The notes: generated by a model not told the origin, from the sequence alone. Counted from the stretch's first letter, positions 21,915 to 33,296 are shown. The stretch is 64,000 nucleotides of DNA from Symsagittifera roscoffensis (GCF_963678635.1 NC_087068.1:24593311-24657310); one strand, 5' to 3'. Translations and numbers: made by a program.

Positions 21915-23102
21915 CTATTTACTATCACTTAACGAATTTAAATTTCTCATTCTAAAAATTGCTACCACAGCCTGCCCTGGCTGTAGTTTTACTTTTCTGT
22001 CTAAGAAAATTGGTACCTTGTTTTCGCCTGTTATTATCCTATTAATTGGTTTCTTAATATACTTCCGGTCCGGGTTTCTAATCCGTATTAGACCGTTGTT
22101 CAAGTCAATCATAACGTCAAAATTCCTGACAAAATCTCTGCCTAAGATGAATTGCTCGGCGTCGTCCAAATTCTCTACCACCAGGAAGCTCAACCAAAGA
22201 TCCCGTCCTCCCATGTGGAGAACCGTTATTGGTGTTCTTCCGGCTACGTAAACCACTCCTCGATTGGCGGCGGCCAGTCGGAGATTCGTTGGAATTAGAT
22301 CTTCCCTCGTGAAGCCCATTCTTTCCCAAGTTTTTATCGGCATCACACTCACTACCGCTCCCGTGTCCAGAAGCCCTGTGACTCCGATATTTTTTCGGTT
22401 GGTGTCGAGCAGATGTGCGGTCACATCTGCTTCGTACCCAATGTGTACTGCATCTTGTTCCATCATGGCGTCATGGCCTATCCTGCGGACTTTGAGTTCC
22501 TCCTCACCCAAATAGATCCGCCCTATTTGGTCACTGTCTGTTGTCACATAAGACCTAGTGTAGATACTGATTCCATCTACGTTCAGCATCACTTGATACG
22601 GCCCAGAGACTTCCACGTAGCGTCCATGAAGCTTCTTCATGCGAGGGCCACCCGTTGTTAGTAGTGCTCGCACAGCTCTCGACTCAGTGCGTGGCTCCAC
22701 CTGCTTCAGATAATCTGCATATGTTTCCAAATGCATCAAAGTGAACTCCGATGGTTCACTCAGATTTCTGATTACCTGGTGTCCTGCTACCGAGACTATT
22801 GACTGTATTTTGCTTCCTTGCGGCACCATGCCGAACCTCTGACCGGAGATCACCTTAAGTTTCATGCTCAAACTGCTTGGTGCCTTAGTCTCCTCGACCT
22901 CCGTTGCTTCGAAGGTATTCAGTTGCTCCTGTAGTTTCTCATTTTCCAGTTCGATTTTCACTTTCTGTTCGATCTCCTTTGTCACCAGTTCCTGCTGCAC
23001 TCTATTTAGAGCATCCCTCTCGGCTGCCCTGTAATCAATCTTGAAGTCATCGGCTGCAGTCACTGTTTCCGGTTCAAATGTCTCTTCAGTTACCGCTTGC
23101 AT
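21915..23102 (-). pseudogene. Retropepsin-type protease region
   Basis: The N-terminal 75 residues are coiled coil (VQQELVTKEIEQKVKIELEN). The aspartic protease begins near residue 240, with GLLDTGAVVSVMP (DTG catalytic box) and the closing FILGRDFVRNFDVMIDL. Retropepsins cut the Gag-Pol polyprotein. The frame is the same as the preceding gag frame, with one TAG between them at about 23118. Confidence 0.75.
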
Positions 23103-23117
23103 TTTCTTCGTCGCCAG

Positions 23118-24503
23118 CTACTGCGGTTTGTCTTTTCTGCGTGCCTCCGCTTCACTCAACAGGCGAGCCTTGCTGGCTTTCACTCCTGATAAAGCTTCCT
23201 CATGCCTTGGATGCTTGATGTCTGCCACTGCATCCCAGAATTGCGGACAATCTGATTTAAAATTACCTTCCAAGTTGCAAAAGAAACACCTCGGGCCGAA
23301 TTTTGCAATTACCCCTCTCATGAAATCCTCATGGTCCAATTCTGACGCATCTTCGTCCTCGAGGCTAAAAGCTATTGCTTTCATGCCTTGTTTGTAAGTT
23401 GGGCATACCGACACATGATGGTCCGTTGAACTGCAATTGGCACAAGAGCGTCTCTTGTCCATATCATCCCTCGGTTTGTACCAATTGTTCCCTTGGTTTG
23501 CTGGTCCGTTGTTAAAATTGCCATAATTGTTCTTATAATGTCCAGATCTCGAAGGAGGTTTCAACAAAAGATATTCTTTTGATTTGAGCCTCAACTCCTC
23601 TGGTGTTGGCGCATTGGTTGATAGTGGTGTGTAATGCGTTGCTAGCATTGTTCGAAGTTCATCATTCTTCACACCATCGATGAATTTCGAGGCTACTGCC
23701 AGGTTCATCCTTCTGTTTGACTCATCCGGTTGGCTGCGTCTTCTAAGCATCTCCAAAACGTTTAGAAGCTTGTCTGTCGTCTCATGTTCTCGTTGTCTCC
23801 GTTTCTCGAAGCGCATCATTGCCTGGTGCCCCTGCATCCTTGATCCAAAACGGTTTAACAAGATTTCGAAGATTTTCTCAGCTGTATCTCGCTGATATTG
23901 CTTCTTTGCCATGACACAGTTCAGGGCTGTCCCCTCCAAGTTACTGGTAAGCGCACTGCATTCTTGTTTTTCCGATAAATCCTCTTCCTCGAAATGCAGT
24001 TTCATTACCTCTATCCAGGTATCAATAGAGCCATGAGATTCGTCTTTGTAGCATCTTGGTTTCTTAAAGACTCTTCTGGACTTCTCACTGCGTTCATTGG
24101 TTCTGGATAACCTCGTCAGGAATGTCTCCAAAGACCTGTTCAGGGGCTCAAAGGCTGTGGCCATTGCCGTAGCATCTCTCGAGTGCCCCGCTTGAGTGTC
24201 ATCACACCTTGTTAATGGCTCTGTATTTGGTGCATCCCTGCAATCCGAATCGCCGTGAGTGTTTCCCCCTTGGCCCACATGACTCCTCCCTGGGCTCGCA
24301 TGTCTCCTGTTACCGGAATCACCTCTCCCAGTCGCATGTGTGCTTTGCGTCGGTCGTTCGTTAGAGGTCTGTCTGTTCCCCGTTGAACCTGCTCTACTGT
24401 TTGGGCCCCATGTTCTATTATCCCTTGTGGCATAGCCTGATGAACTGCCCCAACCTCTAGTGGATCCGTATGTCCTCCTCCTTTGATGGTCATTGAAGTT
24501 CAC
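23118..24503 (-). pseudogene. Gag of the Ty3-like element with two zinc knuckles
   Basis: A low-complexity Arg/Gly/Ser-rich N-terminus is followed by a retrotransposon-gag helical region (about residues 150-300, with WIEVMKLHFEEEDLSEKQE and LRTMLATHY). Two Cys clusters follow. CANCSSTDHHVSVC is a canonical CCHC knuckle. CFFCNLEGNFKSDC has Asn where His is expected. Gag forms the particle and binds the RNA. A single TAG joins it in frame to the protease. Confidence 0.7.
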
Positions 24504-24873
24504 CTTCGGCTCCCTGCTGGGACCTCCCGAGTTCGGTTCCCCTTCTTTTGGTCCACTCTTGCTGTAGCCCGTCCAACCTATCCATGATAGCCTGAGTTCG
24601 CCTCCCCATCATCGCATCTATCTTTGTGTCAAGAGTCCCAAGAGACTGCTCTTGCTGAATTCTTAACTTCTCCATGTCGTCTCTTAAGCGTAACTCTCTC
24701 TGTTCCGCTTCTCTTGTCATTCGCGACAAGTTCTTCGCTATGTGCTCGTCCGTTGATTCCTTCAAGCGTTTTTCGCTCCTACCAACTTCTTGTCTATTGC
24801 GGATTATTTCTTCCCGCAGACTTTCTCTTTCAATGTGGACTGCTCTTTCCAGTTCACTCATTCTTATGGACAT
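24490..24873 (-). pseudogene. Coiled-coil portion of the Ty3-like gag
   Basis: 127 residues of nearly continuous heptad-like sequence (MSELERAVHIERESLREEI, EKRLKEST, EQRELRLRDDMEKLR). It overlaps the next gag frame by 14 bp in another phase, most simply a frameshift within one gag. A TGA about 20 bp upstream interrupts the same frame. Confidence 0.5.
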
Positions 24874-25086
24874 CTGTTCATTTTGTTCTCATATACTGCC
24901 CACTATGTTGTTCAAGGCTTCTTCTAATGCTGCCCCGTTATCCACTAGTGGCGTCACTAGTGGCGGTGTCACCCTGTCGATCCGGGTAGCTTCGTTCTGG
25001 TCGAGATCCGGGCTTTGATTCTCTGCCTCGACGTCTTTTCCTTATCCACTTCAGGATCCGCCAATGCGTTGCCTAGCCCCTTGTTT

Positions 25087-25833
25087 CTACTCTCCCCAGT
25101 TAGCGTTTCTGAATTTGTCATACTCGCACTGGCCTGGTGTGTTTGCGTCTTTGCTTATCGTTCTCACCACACCAAATTTGTCCATGGTTCCAGTCTCTCT
25201 TTCGACGTATGCCTCATTCTCCTGGGTCGAACTATTGAGGCTGACTTGAGATCCAAAGTCCACTTGCTTGTCTTCGTCCTCTTCTTCCTCCTGGGATTCA
25301 CCTTCATTTCCTGTGCCCACTCCCATGGTGAATGGAAAAATGTTTCCGAAAGTGCTCTTCATTCTTTCTGAGAACGATGAGGACGTCGTTTGTTTCTCAG
25401 TCCCGCCTGCCATCATGGTGTTGTCTGTTGGAGATCTTCTAGTTGCCACTATTTCAGTAGAGATGTTGGACAGTTCCGACATCTCCTCTCGGTCCAGTGT
25501 CCCGGTGGAAGTGGCAAAATCTTGGCCTTGTTCTACCGGAGTAGATTCACTCGCTAGCCTAGTGTTCCCTCTCCCGTTCGGCTCATGCATTTCTTGATTC
25601 TCATGCATGGCCTGGTCCGGATGGACTTCCACTTCTAACATAGCTTTTTGCTCTTCTGAGGACTTCTGACCCCTGGTTTCAACCATTCTGCCTGAAACCG
25701 TCTCCCCTTTGCCGGTCTGGGTTCGTGTGATCCGTTCCACAAAAGGGTCGGTCATTGCTTTTCTTTGCTTTTTAGGTATGAATTTCCTTGAGCTATTACC
25801 TCGTTTAGGTATCCTTGACTTGTCTAGGCTCAT
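25087..25833 (-). pseudogene. N-terminal acidic ORF of the Ty3-like element
   Basis: It starts at the ATG at 25833, preceded by a TTG six bases upstream in the same frame. It has a basic N-terminus (SRIPKRGNSSRKFIPKKQRK), then a long hydrophilic Glu/Ser/Thr-rich stretch with EEEEDED. It ends in a TAG. No domain is recognised. Its position at the 5' end makes it the likely start of gag. Confidence 0.45.
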
Positions 25834-25839
25834 TCTCAA

Positions 25840-26410
25840 TTTATCACTTCTTGATGCCTATACACTCAATTCGATTGCTAGTGACCTTCTAGTTTGACTA
25901 TCGATAATAATAACACAACACAATAAATTTCAAAAATTTCTATTGAATAGTGACCACGAATCCTTGTATGTTATCACAGCACAGCGTATTCACAACTTAT
26001 TCACAACAATCGATTATAATCGTAAGATTTGAGAACTAGCACAGTATGATGATATCAGTCAATTTAAAAGATAGTGTATTCACTACCCAATGAAGCACAA
26101 ATTGTTGATTTAAAACCAGATATAACAAAATAAGAATAATTTTATGAAAAACGTATGTGTATTGTACTTTTAGTCAGTCGCAGTACAATAGTCGAACTTG
26201 TTTTATAAAGAAAGAGCTTTCCCTGCTTGGTGCTGCACAAAACAGACAAATATTTGAAGGCAGTAATTCTCTCAAGTGGGCGTCTATTGCACCCACCGAG
26301 TACTGTGTTACCTATTTGCCTTCGGACTGCCCAAGCCAGACCTACTAAAATTAAAATCTTCAGGGCAGTCACTTTTCTCAAAAAAGTTTTAGATTTCAAT
26401 CCACGCCAAT
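25840..26410. other. Probable 5' leader of the Ty3-like element
   Basis: AT-rich, without coding sequence. On the minus strand TGGCGTGGATTGAAATC at about 26395-26411 has the TGG start of a tRNA primer-binding site, and CAT just precedes it. This is a weak match and could be chance. Confidence 0.3.
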
Positions 26411-26589
26411 GAGTTACACACTCTTTTTTAATTTAGACTTAGTGTCGCGAATATCCGAGTTTGGACCTGTTTTGTTTTGGTCTGGTCTTTTTCTTGAAAA
26501 GCAAGTTACCAGTGCAGTCACTGGTTCCTAGCCTATCTCTTAATAACTTAACACTCCTCACTATTATCTTTTCTTCTGTTTACCTAAGT

Positions 26590-28245
26590 CCTCTAATAAA
26601 ATAATACCCCTCCGGGTTGACAAAAAAACAGTACCCCTCCGGATAAGCAAAAATAGGACCCTTCCGGATTGGCAAAATTGAAACCCCTCCGGATTGGGAC
26701 CCCTCTGAGTTAGTAAATCTAAGACCCCTCCGGATTGGAACCCCTCCGGTGTTGTGAAAACAAGACCCCTTCGGATTGGGACCCCTCCGAATTTAAAAAA
26801 ATTTTGACCCCTCCGGATTGGGAGCCCTCTGGTTTCGTAAAATTAGCTTTTCTGAGACTTCCTTAATTTTCAATCTATACCCCTCCGGATACGTTCTCCG
26901 ATGCTATTATGCTTTTTGTATCAACTAGGAAGGCTATGCGGTCCTTTTCTAGACCCTTCCGGATTGAAGTTAAGCCTCTTGTTTGACAGTTCCGGCTCTA
27001 TCAAGGTTTTCTGGTGCCTTAATCCTTTCCTATTCTTCTAGAACAGCGTAAAATTGGCTTATCCAACCGTTTCTACCCTTTGGTAGGGGTGTAAGGGCTT
27101 TCCAAAAAAAATAAAAAATTATAAAACGTGAGGGGTCTACCCTCCCGTATTGGTGAATTTGCTAAAAACAATCTCAAACAAAATTTTCACGCTTACTTTT
27201 TCGAAAAACTTTTGTTCCTATCAGTAAGCTCAGCTAAATTCTGATCCATTGGTACCAACATCAACTGGATCTGTCTAATAGTTCCAAAGTTATTAACCAA
27301 AACGTCTTTTTTCCAAAGTCAAGAAATTTCTCTCTTATAGGTTCCGCCTAACTTTTTCCGCAATTCTGTTCTTTTCGACCTAAAAATTATTGATCCGAGC
27401 TCAAAAGGTCTATACTTTTCTAGTTCAATGCAAAAGACCCGATCTTAGACGCTTTAGTTGAAAAAATTTGCGAAAAACTATGCTACCTGGACCCCTCCGG
27501 ATTGATGAATCCACTGAATCAAACACGTTAAATTCGATTTCTCCGTAACCCGGAAGGCTTTCGGGAAGCGGGTTTTAGAATCTGTAGATTCACTAGCGGA
27601 CGTTGTGCAAACAACTATTTACACTGTCCTAACTCAAAAATTTCAAAAAATTTTTTGAATTTATAGTGTTCCGTTTTCTCAAAAATCACTAAAATTTGGT
27701 ACCAAAATAGTTCCAACCACTTCCGAACTAAACTTAACCAGTTCTACCTACTATAGTAGTGCGATTACAATGTAACGCATTAATTTACCGCTTTTTTCCG
27801 TTTCAAAAAATATCGATATCTCAAAAATCGCGATTTGTGGGGGGATCAAAATATCGCTATTTTGACCCTAAAAACCGGTCTAATTTCTTTGTTTTTTTTT
27901 TTTTAAAAAAAGGATATGGGAGTAATAATATAGGCTATATAAGTAGAAATATTAGTAATATTATACCCCTCCGGGTTTGTCTAATATCCGAATTAAGGTG
28001 CTTAACTCGGATATTCGCAGTTCGGTGAAGGGTCACTACAGTGCAGCACTGTCGAGCCCCCCCATAGATTGCTATCTTACTTTTTGTACCAAAAGGGATA
28101 CAAAACTTGTTAACGATACCCAACAGTCGATTGTTGTTGTCGTTGAGCCCCTTCTTGTTGCTCCTTGTACTGCTTGCCGGATCAGTCGCCTCCCAAGACC
28201 CTTCCGAGTTGAGCGCAAATCAGCAGACCCTTCCGGATTGAGCGC
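26590..28245. repeat. Cluster of about 18 dispersed ACCCCTCCGGATTG-like motifs
   Basis: Copies with small changes occur at about 26606, 26633, 26659, 26685, 26728, 26742, 26765, 26779, 26806, 26879, 26951, 27139, 27489, 27965, 28197 and 28225, with further degenerate ones. Spacing is irregular, from 14 to over 400 bp, so it is not a simple tandem repeat. The core TCCGGA is palindromic. Confidence 0.8.
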
Positions 28246-28404
28246 AATTTATCATTAACGTGCTTAAATGCTCAAATAACCCTACAGTACAAGCCTCACA
28301 AACGGGCCACGGAATTGATCGTAACAATCCTGACTGATATAAATGCCTGTAACAACAATATATCTATCGACAACAAACGGGGGGTCGGATTACATCTTGT
28401 CTGG

Positions 28405-28545
28405 GGGGACGATTTCTACTTATTTTTTTTTACTTTTTTTTTTTTACTGTTTTTGGTTTTTTCAGTTATTTTTTTATGTTTTTTTGTTTTTCTTGGGTAC
28501 TATACTACTTTTTGTTTGGTTTTATATATATTTTTAAGTGTTTTT
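28405..28545. repeat. T-rich low-complexity tract
   Basis: Plus-strand T runs are interrupted by single A, C or G bases. No gene. Confidence 0.8.
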
Positions 28546-28549
28546 GGTC

Positions 28550-29190
28550 ACGGACCACTCAGGAGATGACGGGACCGCGAATCCCCCCACCCTTCCTGGT
28601 TCGTGAATTTTTGGTCTTAACTAGGTTAAAAAGCTATTCACGGTAATCCGGAAGGCTTCCGCGTTCCGAACTACCCTTCCGCCCCGGCGGTTTTGGCCTA
28701 TTAAGGGCGTTAATGTGAGCATCCGCTCGGCGCGGAGTGCTCGCTAACGGTTCTGCCGGTCATGATGTTAAAAAAGAATAACACCCAGGAGCGCCATAAA
28801 AACATCTATATAACATTCGCCCGGAAGATACATATCGACGGAAAATAAAGCTAGGTCCTAAGACGACTGGCTAACGTCTAAACAGAGCTTTACATGCTTT
28901 TCACCGCCTCTACCAAGCCAGTTCTTTTGGTGGTCTTTTCAACATCGGGTCGACAAAAACGTTACTGTTCTCCGGCTTCGACCAGAACGCTTAAACTAAT
29001 TTAATTGCATGCTGAAATAGTGAGCTCATGGCTGAGTCTCAGTATCCCCAGACCACGAGGTCACTCCTAAAAACAGGGCTACTACTATTTATTGAATTAT
29101 TGTTGTTTTTGCTCAGTAGATAAAAATCATCATCTCCATCGAAGATGGATCAACCCTTTCCCCCAACTCCTAGCTTCTCATCCTAGCAAA
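28550..29190. other. Unassigned sequence with higher G+C
   Basis: No coding region is recognised. It contains the inverted piece CCGGAAGGCTTCCG, related to AACCCGGAAGGCTTTCGG at 27550. On the minus strand a TATATAG-type box lies near 28805-28815. It could belong to a long 5' LTR of the Ty3-like element, but no second copy exists in the window. Confidence 0.25.
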
Positions 29191-29197
29191 GAGAATT

Positions 29198-30530
29198 CTT
29201 CGGGTAGGAAAATGAAATCGTTTGGAGCAGCCTCCGCTAGTATTGTCATTATCAGATGTCAAAAACTTGTGTGAAGAAAAGTGTCATGAGAATAGAAATT
29301 CAACCGGTTTCCAAAATTAGTAAAAGCGATGTATTCACAAAAGTTTGAATAATATTTATCCTTTTAGGTCAACGAATCTGAGCGAAATAAATTCACCTAA
29401 AATGCTCATTTTAGTCACGCTAAAATGCTCAAAAAGTTACCCATTTTTCTTGGTTATTTATTTACAACCTATTATATATTTAAATGCGGGCTTCACTATA
29501 TCGCCATGCTTAAGCTTTTTCAACGTATTATTTTTAGCATGCTTAACGAAAGAGTTTTTTCACGTTTAAGCTATATCGTATATTGCAATGGTTAAGTTTT
29601 TTTCAATTTTTCTGTTTGAAATCAGTGTTTACTTCACCAAGTTTGAAAGGAGCAACCCAATAGAGATACTGTCAGGGTTTCCCCGGATGTTGTGATTTTG
29701 GCCATAATACATCAATAAGCAACTCTTTTAGTCTACGAGATACGGCACTTTTCGAGATTTTTCCGAAGTTTCTGGAAAAATTTAATTTTTAAAAGTTTCT
29801 GAAAATTTGAAATTCGCAACCCTGTAGTTGGGGGATGTCACGATTGTCTCAGTACATAGACATCAATAATTTCACAAAATTTGAAGTTCTCACCTCTATA
29901 GTGAGGCTCTGTCAGGGTACTCCCAGGAGTTGTGAATTTTGTCTCCAAATATGAGTGCTCAAATCTTTGTAGTTTTTGAGATCTGACGTTTTTTGTAATT
30001 TTTTTTTTCAAAAAGTTTTCAGAAAACTTAAATTTAATTTTATTTCTTCTAAATTTGAATTTCCCAACCGTTTACTTTGGGGCTGTCAGAGTGGTCTCAA
30101 GGTCTCAGGTCTTGCAAATCTTGCCTCCAACGGTGACTGCTCAAGCCTTCGTAGTTTTCCAGATTTAGACGTTTTTTGTTATTTTTTCAAAAAAAAATTC
30201 AGAAAAATTAAATTTACTTTTTTTTTTCAAATTTTGAAGTTCCTAACCCATTGTAGTTGGGGGCTGTCAGAGTACTCTCAGGGATTGCGAGAGATCTTGC
30301 TTCCAATTGTGGTTGCTAAAATCTTTTGGTTGTTTACGAGATATGACTTTTTTAATGGTTTTTTTTTTAGAAAACTCAAATTTTAAGTTTCTCAAAATTT
30401 GAAATTCCCAACGCTGTAGTTGGTACTGTAAGAGCTCTCTCAGGAGTTGCAAATCTTGCGTCCAAATGCGACTGCCCAATTAGTTTTGGATTCGGAGATG
30501 TGATGTTTCTTAATTTTTGAAAGATTTTAA
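29198..30530. repeat. Compound repeat A (uninterrupted copy)
   Basis: It matches 33863-34294 plus 37871-38780 at high identity. Positions 29627-29632 (GTTTAC) correspond to the LINE insertion point in copy B, so A is an empty site. Its right part (29640-30530) is built of diverged units of about 175-180 bp, each with a CTGTCAGAGT-like core (near 29664, 29907, 30086, 30265 and 30426). Its left end is the reverse complement of LINE sequence at 30968-31060. Confidence 0.85.
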
Positions 30531-30967
30531 AGTTTTTCAAAGAACTTAAATATAAAAAACTTAGTGGTTTTTAAAAATTTGAATTGAACGGCTATTATAT
30601 ATTTAAACTCAGTATGTATTCTTTTTCATTTACCTCGTATCATGCACGATAAACCTATTTTTCGTACAATAAATGTCATCTTTTTTTGAATGCGTTAGTT
30701 GTTTTCGAGTTCACTGTTTCTCGAGAAATGTTGTTCCAATCTGTTGCAGCTCTGATTAGAAAAAAGTGGTTTCTTGTATCGAAATTGGCTCTCTTCGCAT
30801 TTTTCCTGTCATTCATCCTTAAGTCTGAGTTGTTTCATTCGAATAGATTTTTGTCGCTTTTGGTCATAACAGTAAAACAAAATTTGAACATTTTTGAACA
30901 TGCTCCTTGTCTTTTTCAGTGTTAAAGGGAGGAAGGATATAGCTTCCGCAGTCAATCTTGATCATAG

Positions 30968-31104
30968 GTTTATCTATTCTCATGACACTTTTCTTCACAA
31001 GTTTTTGACATCTGATAATTACAATACTAGCGGAGGCTGCGCCAAACGATTTTATTTTCCGAGCCGAAGAAAAAGGAAGACTGTTGCCTCGGTTGGCTAT
31101 CTGT
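30968..31104. repeat. Segment present in inverted orientation in repeats A and B
   Basis: Its reverse complement occurs at about 29198-29290 and 33828-33960, including GTTTGGAGCAGCCTCCGC. This places inverted repeats of LINE-derived sequence 1.7 and 2.8 kb apart. Confidence 0.75.
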
Positions 31105-32190
31105 GACATTCGACCAGAATGGACAATAATACTCGACGAAATCGACACACTTGTATGCCTTGAACTTGAGAGAATCTTCAACTGCATCATTTCCGATGTC
31201 TCTTTCAGTCAAATTTGCTTGCCCAGGAAACAAGGAGGGTTTGGTCTTCAAAAAACCAGCACTCTCAGCTCACCAGCATTTGTTGCTTCTTTTGTTTCCA
31301 CTGAAAATTTACGGCACCGCCCTGCTCCTGAGATAAGCAATCCTGGTCTTTTTAACGAAGCCGTCGACCACTTGGAGTCTCTCAGCAACCACCGATTTGA
31401 AGACTTAACCCCCCAGTGCGCTCAAAATTTTTGGACAAAACCTATATACGAACAACAATCCGCAAACATTTTGAGCAATTGTACCGACGAAATTTCACTT
31501 GCTCGTTATCACGGCTGTCGCGCGGTAGGTTCAGGCGCTTGGCTGGACGTCCTCCCTTCTCGTCCACTGGGTCTGACTTTGTCCGATGATGAGTTCCGTA
31601 TTTCAGCTGGTCTGAGTCTAGGAGCCCCAGTAACTGCACAACACACGTGCAAATGTGGCTATGTCGCAGCAACAGATGGAAGACACGCACTTGTCTGCCC
31701 GAAGATCAAGCACAGGGTCATCAGACACTCGAATGGCAACATGATCATTAAAGATTCTATAAAATCACTCGGCATCAGTTCCACACTAGAACCTATCGGG
31801 CTGCTACGCAAAGATGGACGCAGACCAGATGGACACACACTAATGCCATGGCAGCGAGGACTGACCTTGGCATGGGATTTCACATGTATAAGTCGTTTGG
31901 GAAACTCTAATCTGCGAATGGGAGTTCTTCCGGGTGCCAATGCAGCTTCCGAGGCCGAAATCCGAAAAAGAAACCATTATTCAGACCTCCCTTCCACTGT
32001 AATTTTCGAACCCGTTGCCATGGAAACACTGGGTGGCGCTGGTAGGTCTACTGCAGTTTTCTTGAAAGAACTTGCAAGGCGCATAACAGTCTTAACGGGT
32101 GAGAAACTAGCTTTTAAATTTCTCAAACAAAAGCTAGACCTAGCGATTCAGCGCGGGAACGCTGGATGCATCCTTGAGGCAACTAGTTGA
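31084..32190 (+). pseudogene. 5'-truncated non-LTR retrotransposon, C-terminal part
   Basis: 368 codons are open. An LPRKQGGFGLQ region is typical of the segment after the RT (GG-G-R/Q). It is followed by a Cys/His cluster CKCGYVAATDGRHALVC and then GRRPDGHTLMPWQRGLTLAWDFTC, a PD...D arrangement resembling the restriction-like endonuclease of some LINEs. GANAASEAEIRKRNHY and FEPVAMETLGG complete the C-terminus. The RT itself is missing. Upstream sequence from about 30.9 kb is related but in another frame. The clade is not assigned. Confidence 0.6.
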
Positions 32191-32540
32191 CACACACCCT
32201 TCACTTTACTGCTTCAACTGTAAACTGTGAGGTATATACGCTCTTTTTAGTTCTTGTTCAATTTAATTGACTTCTTTGATTTCTTGATAGCCTAACTCCC
32301 TGAATCCAATAACCAATCTTGTTACTCTCCGTTGAATAGTTTCCATTAAAATTATATGTTTCTGGAGTCGCAGATACTTAACTTGATTTTAAAACTCAAG
32401 ATGTGATTTCATGGTTCTCTTATATACAAGCAAAAGTATACGAGCATCTTATTGAAATTTTTCTTGATAATTGCGATAATTGAGTTTGCTTTTTCTTAGG
32501 GAAAATGTTTGCTTCGAACGAAAAATTACTATCAATGATA

Positions 32541-32588
32541 CCTCCTAATTCTTATATTCTCTTTGTACCTCCTAATTCTTATATTCTC
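32541..32588. repeat. Short tandem duplication, two units of about 25 bp
   Basis: CCTCCTAATTCTTATATTCT occurs twice in direct tandem, just left of repeat C copy 2. Confidence 0.8.
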
Positions 32589-32647
32589 TCCAACTTTTCC
32601 GAAGAGGCGATAGATTTCTTCAATCCCATTGGTCTTAAAGGAAGACT

Positions 32648-33296
32648 TATTAGTTTTCTCTGGTGCTTCTTTAATGAAAAATACAATGAAAGTTTCGTGC
32701 TCCTGCCGTTTTTCTGTAAATTTGTATCTGAGGGAAACCTCTTTGTAACCCTCGTTACATAAATTCCTTTTAATAATAATAATAATAACTTCTTTTTGAA
32801 AACTGTCATTTTTTGTATTCGCAGCCGTCATTTGTACAAATTTATCAGAAATGAAAACTGAAAGGTTGTTATTAGACAAATTTGCCAGAATTTTAGGATT
32901 TTTTGAGGGAGCTCAACGTCCATATCACTTTTTATCTTGCAGTATTTTTTTGCGTCGCCGGGGAGAAGTTAAATAAATGGATTTCTTTGAATCTGGCATT
33001 TAGTTGATGTTTAATCGCGGTAAATTCTACAAAAGAAACTTTTCCAACTTGACTTGCTATCGTTGATCACCCAATTTTTGTTGCAGTGAAGACGTGAAGC
33101 ACTTTCAAGATTTGAAGCTAGGATAATTGGTCGAATAAAAATCCAAATTATTCACTTATGTGGTTTTCATTTCTGTTCGGATGATCCCTTTTTGTTCCAG
33201 GTTGTTGTAAACATTTTTTCAGGGATGGATAAAATATAGTTTTAGTTCGAACAAAAACTTTGGGTGGTTTATTTCTGGTCCTTGTAATTTTGAAAG
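32648..33296. repeat. Dispersed repeat C, copy 2
   Basis: The near-identical counterpart of 9742-10393, with small indels. Both copies end at GTAATTTTGAAAGT, after which the flanks differ. Confidence 0.8.

Larger units (their letters stand above)
11632..26410 (-). mobile_element. Giant decayed Ty3/gypsy-type element with macrodomain and SGNH cargo
   Basis: Reading on the minus strand, the order is: acidic/coiled-coil gag parts, gag with zinc knuckles, retropepsin, RT (YVDD), RNase H, integrase (HHCC, DDE), acidic tail, macrodomain-like ORF, coiled-coil plus SGNH hydrolase ORF, a second large domain, and a last basic ORF. Reverse transcriptase before integrase is the Ty3/gypsy order. The coding block is visibly richer in G+C than the host DNA around it. 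At least ten premature stops and several frameshifts mark it as dead. No LTR pair could be matched, so both borders are approximate. The right border is placed where the 5' leader ends before the TCCGGA-rich region. Confidence 0.75.

Noticed and set aside
12162-25900. Many plus-strand ORFs of 60-250 codons within the Ty3-like element
   Set aside because: They are antisense shadows of the minus-strand gag, pol and cargo ORFs and have no domain.
26590-28245. CRISPR array
   Set aside because: The repeated 13-mer is irregularly spaced and variable, and the DNA is clearly eukaryotic.
11000-29000. A pair of long terminal repeats bounding the Ty3-like element
   Set aside because: I compared the sequence left of 11.6 kb with that right of 25.9 kb and found no matching block. 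Borders are therefore left open.
30864-31190. Minus-strand ORF across the LINE, partly shared with repeats A and B
   Set aside because: It is open because it lies antisense to LINE coding sequence; no domain is recognised.
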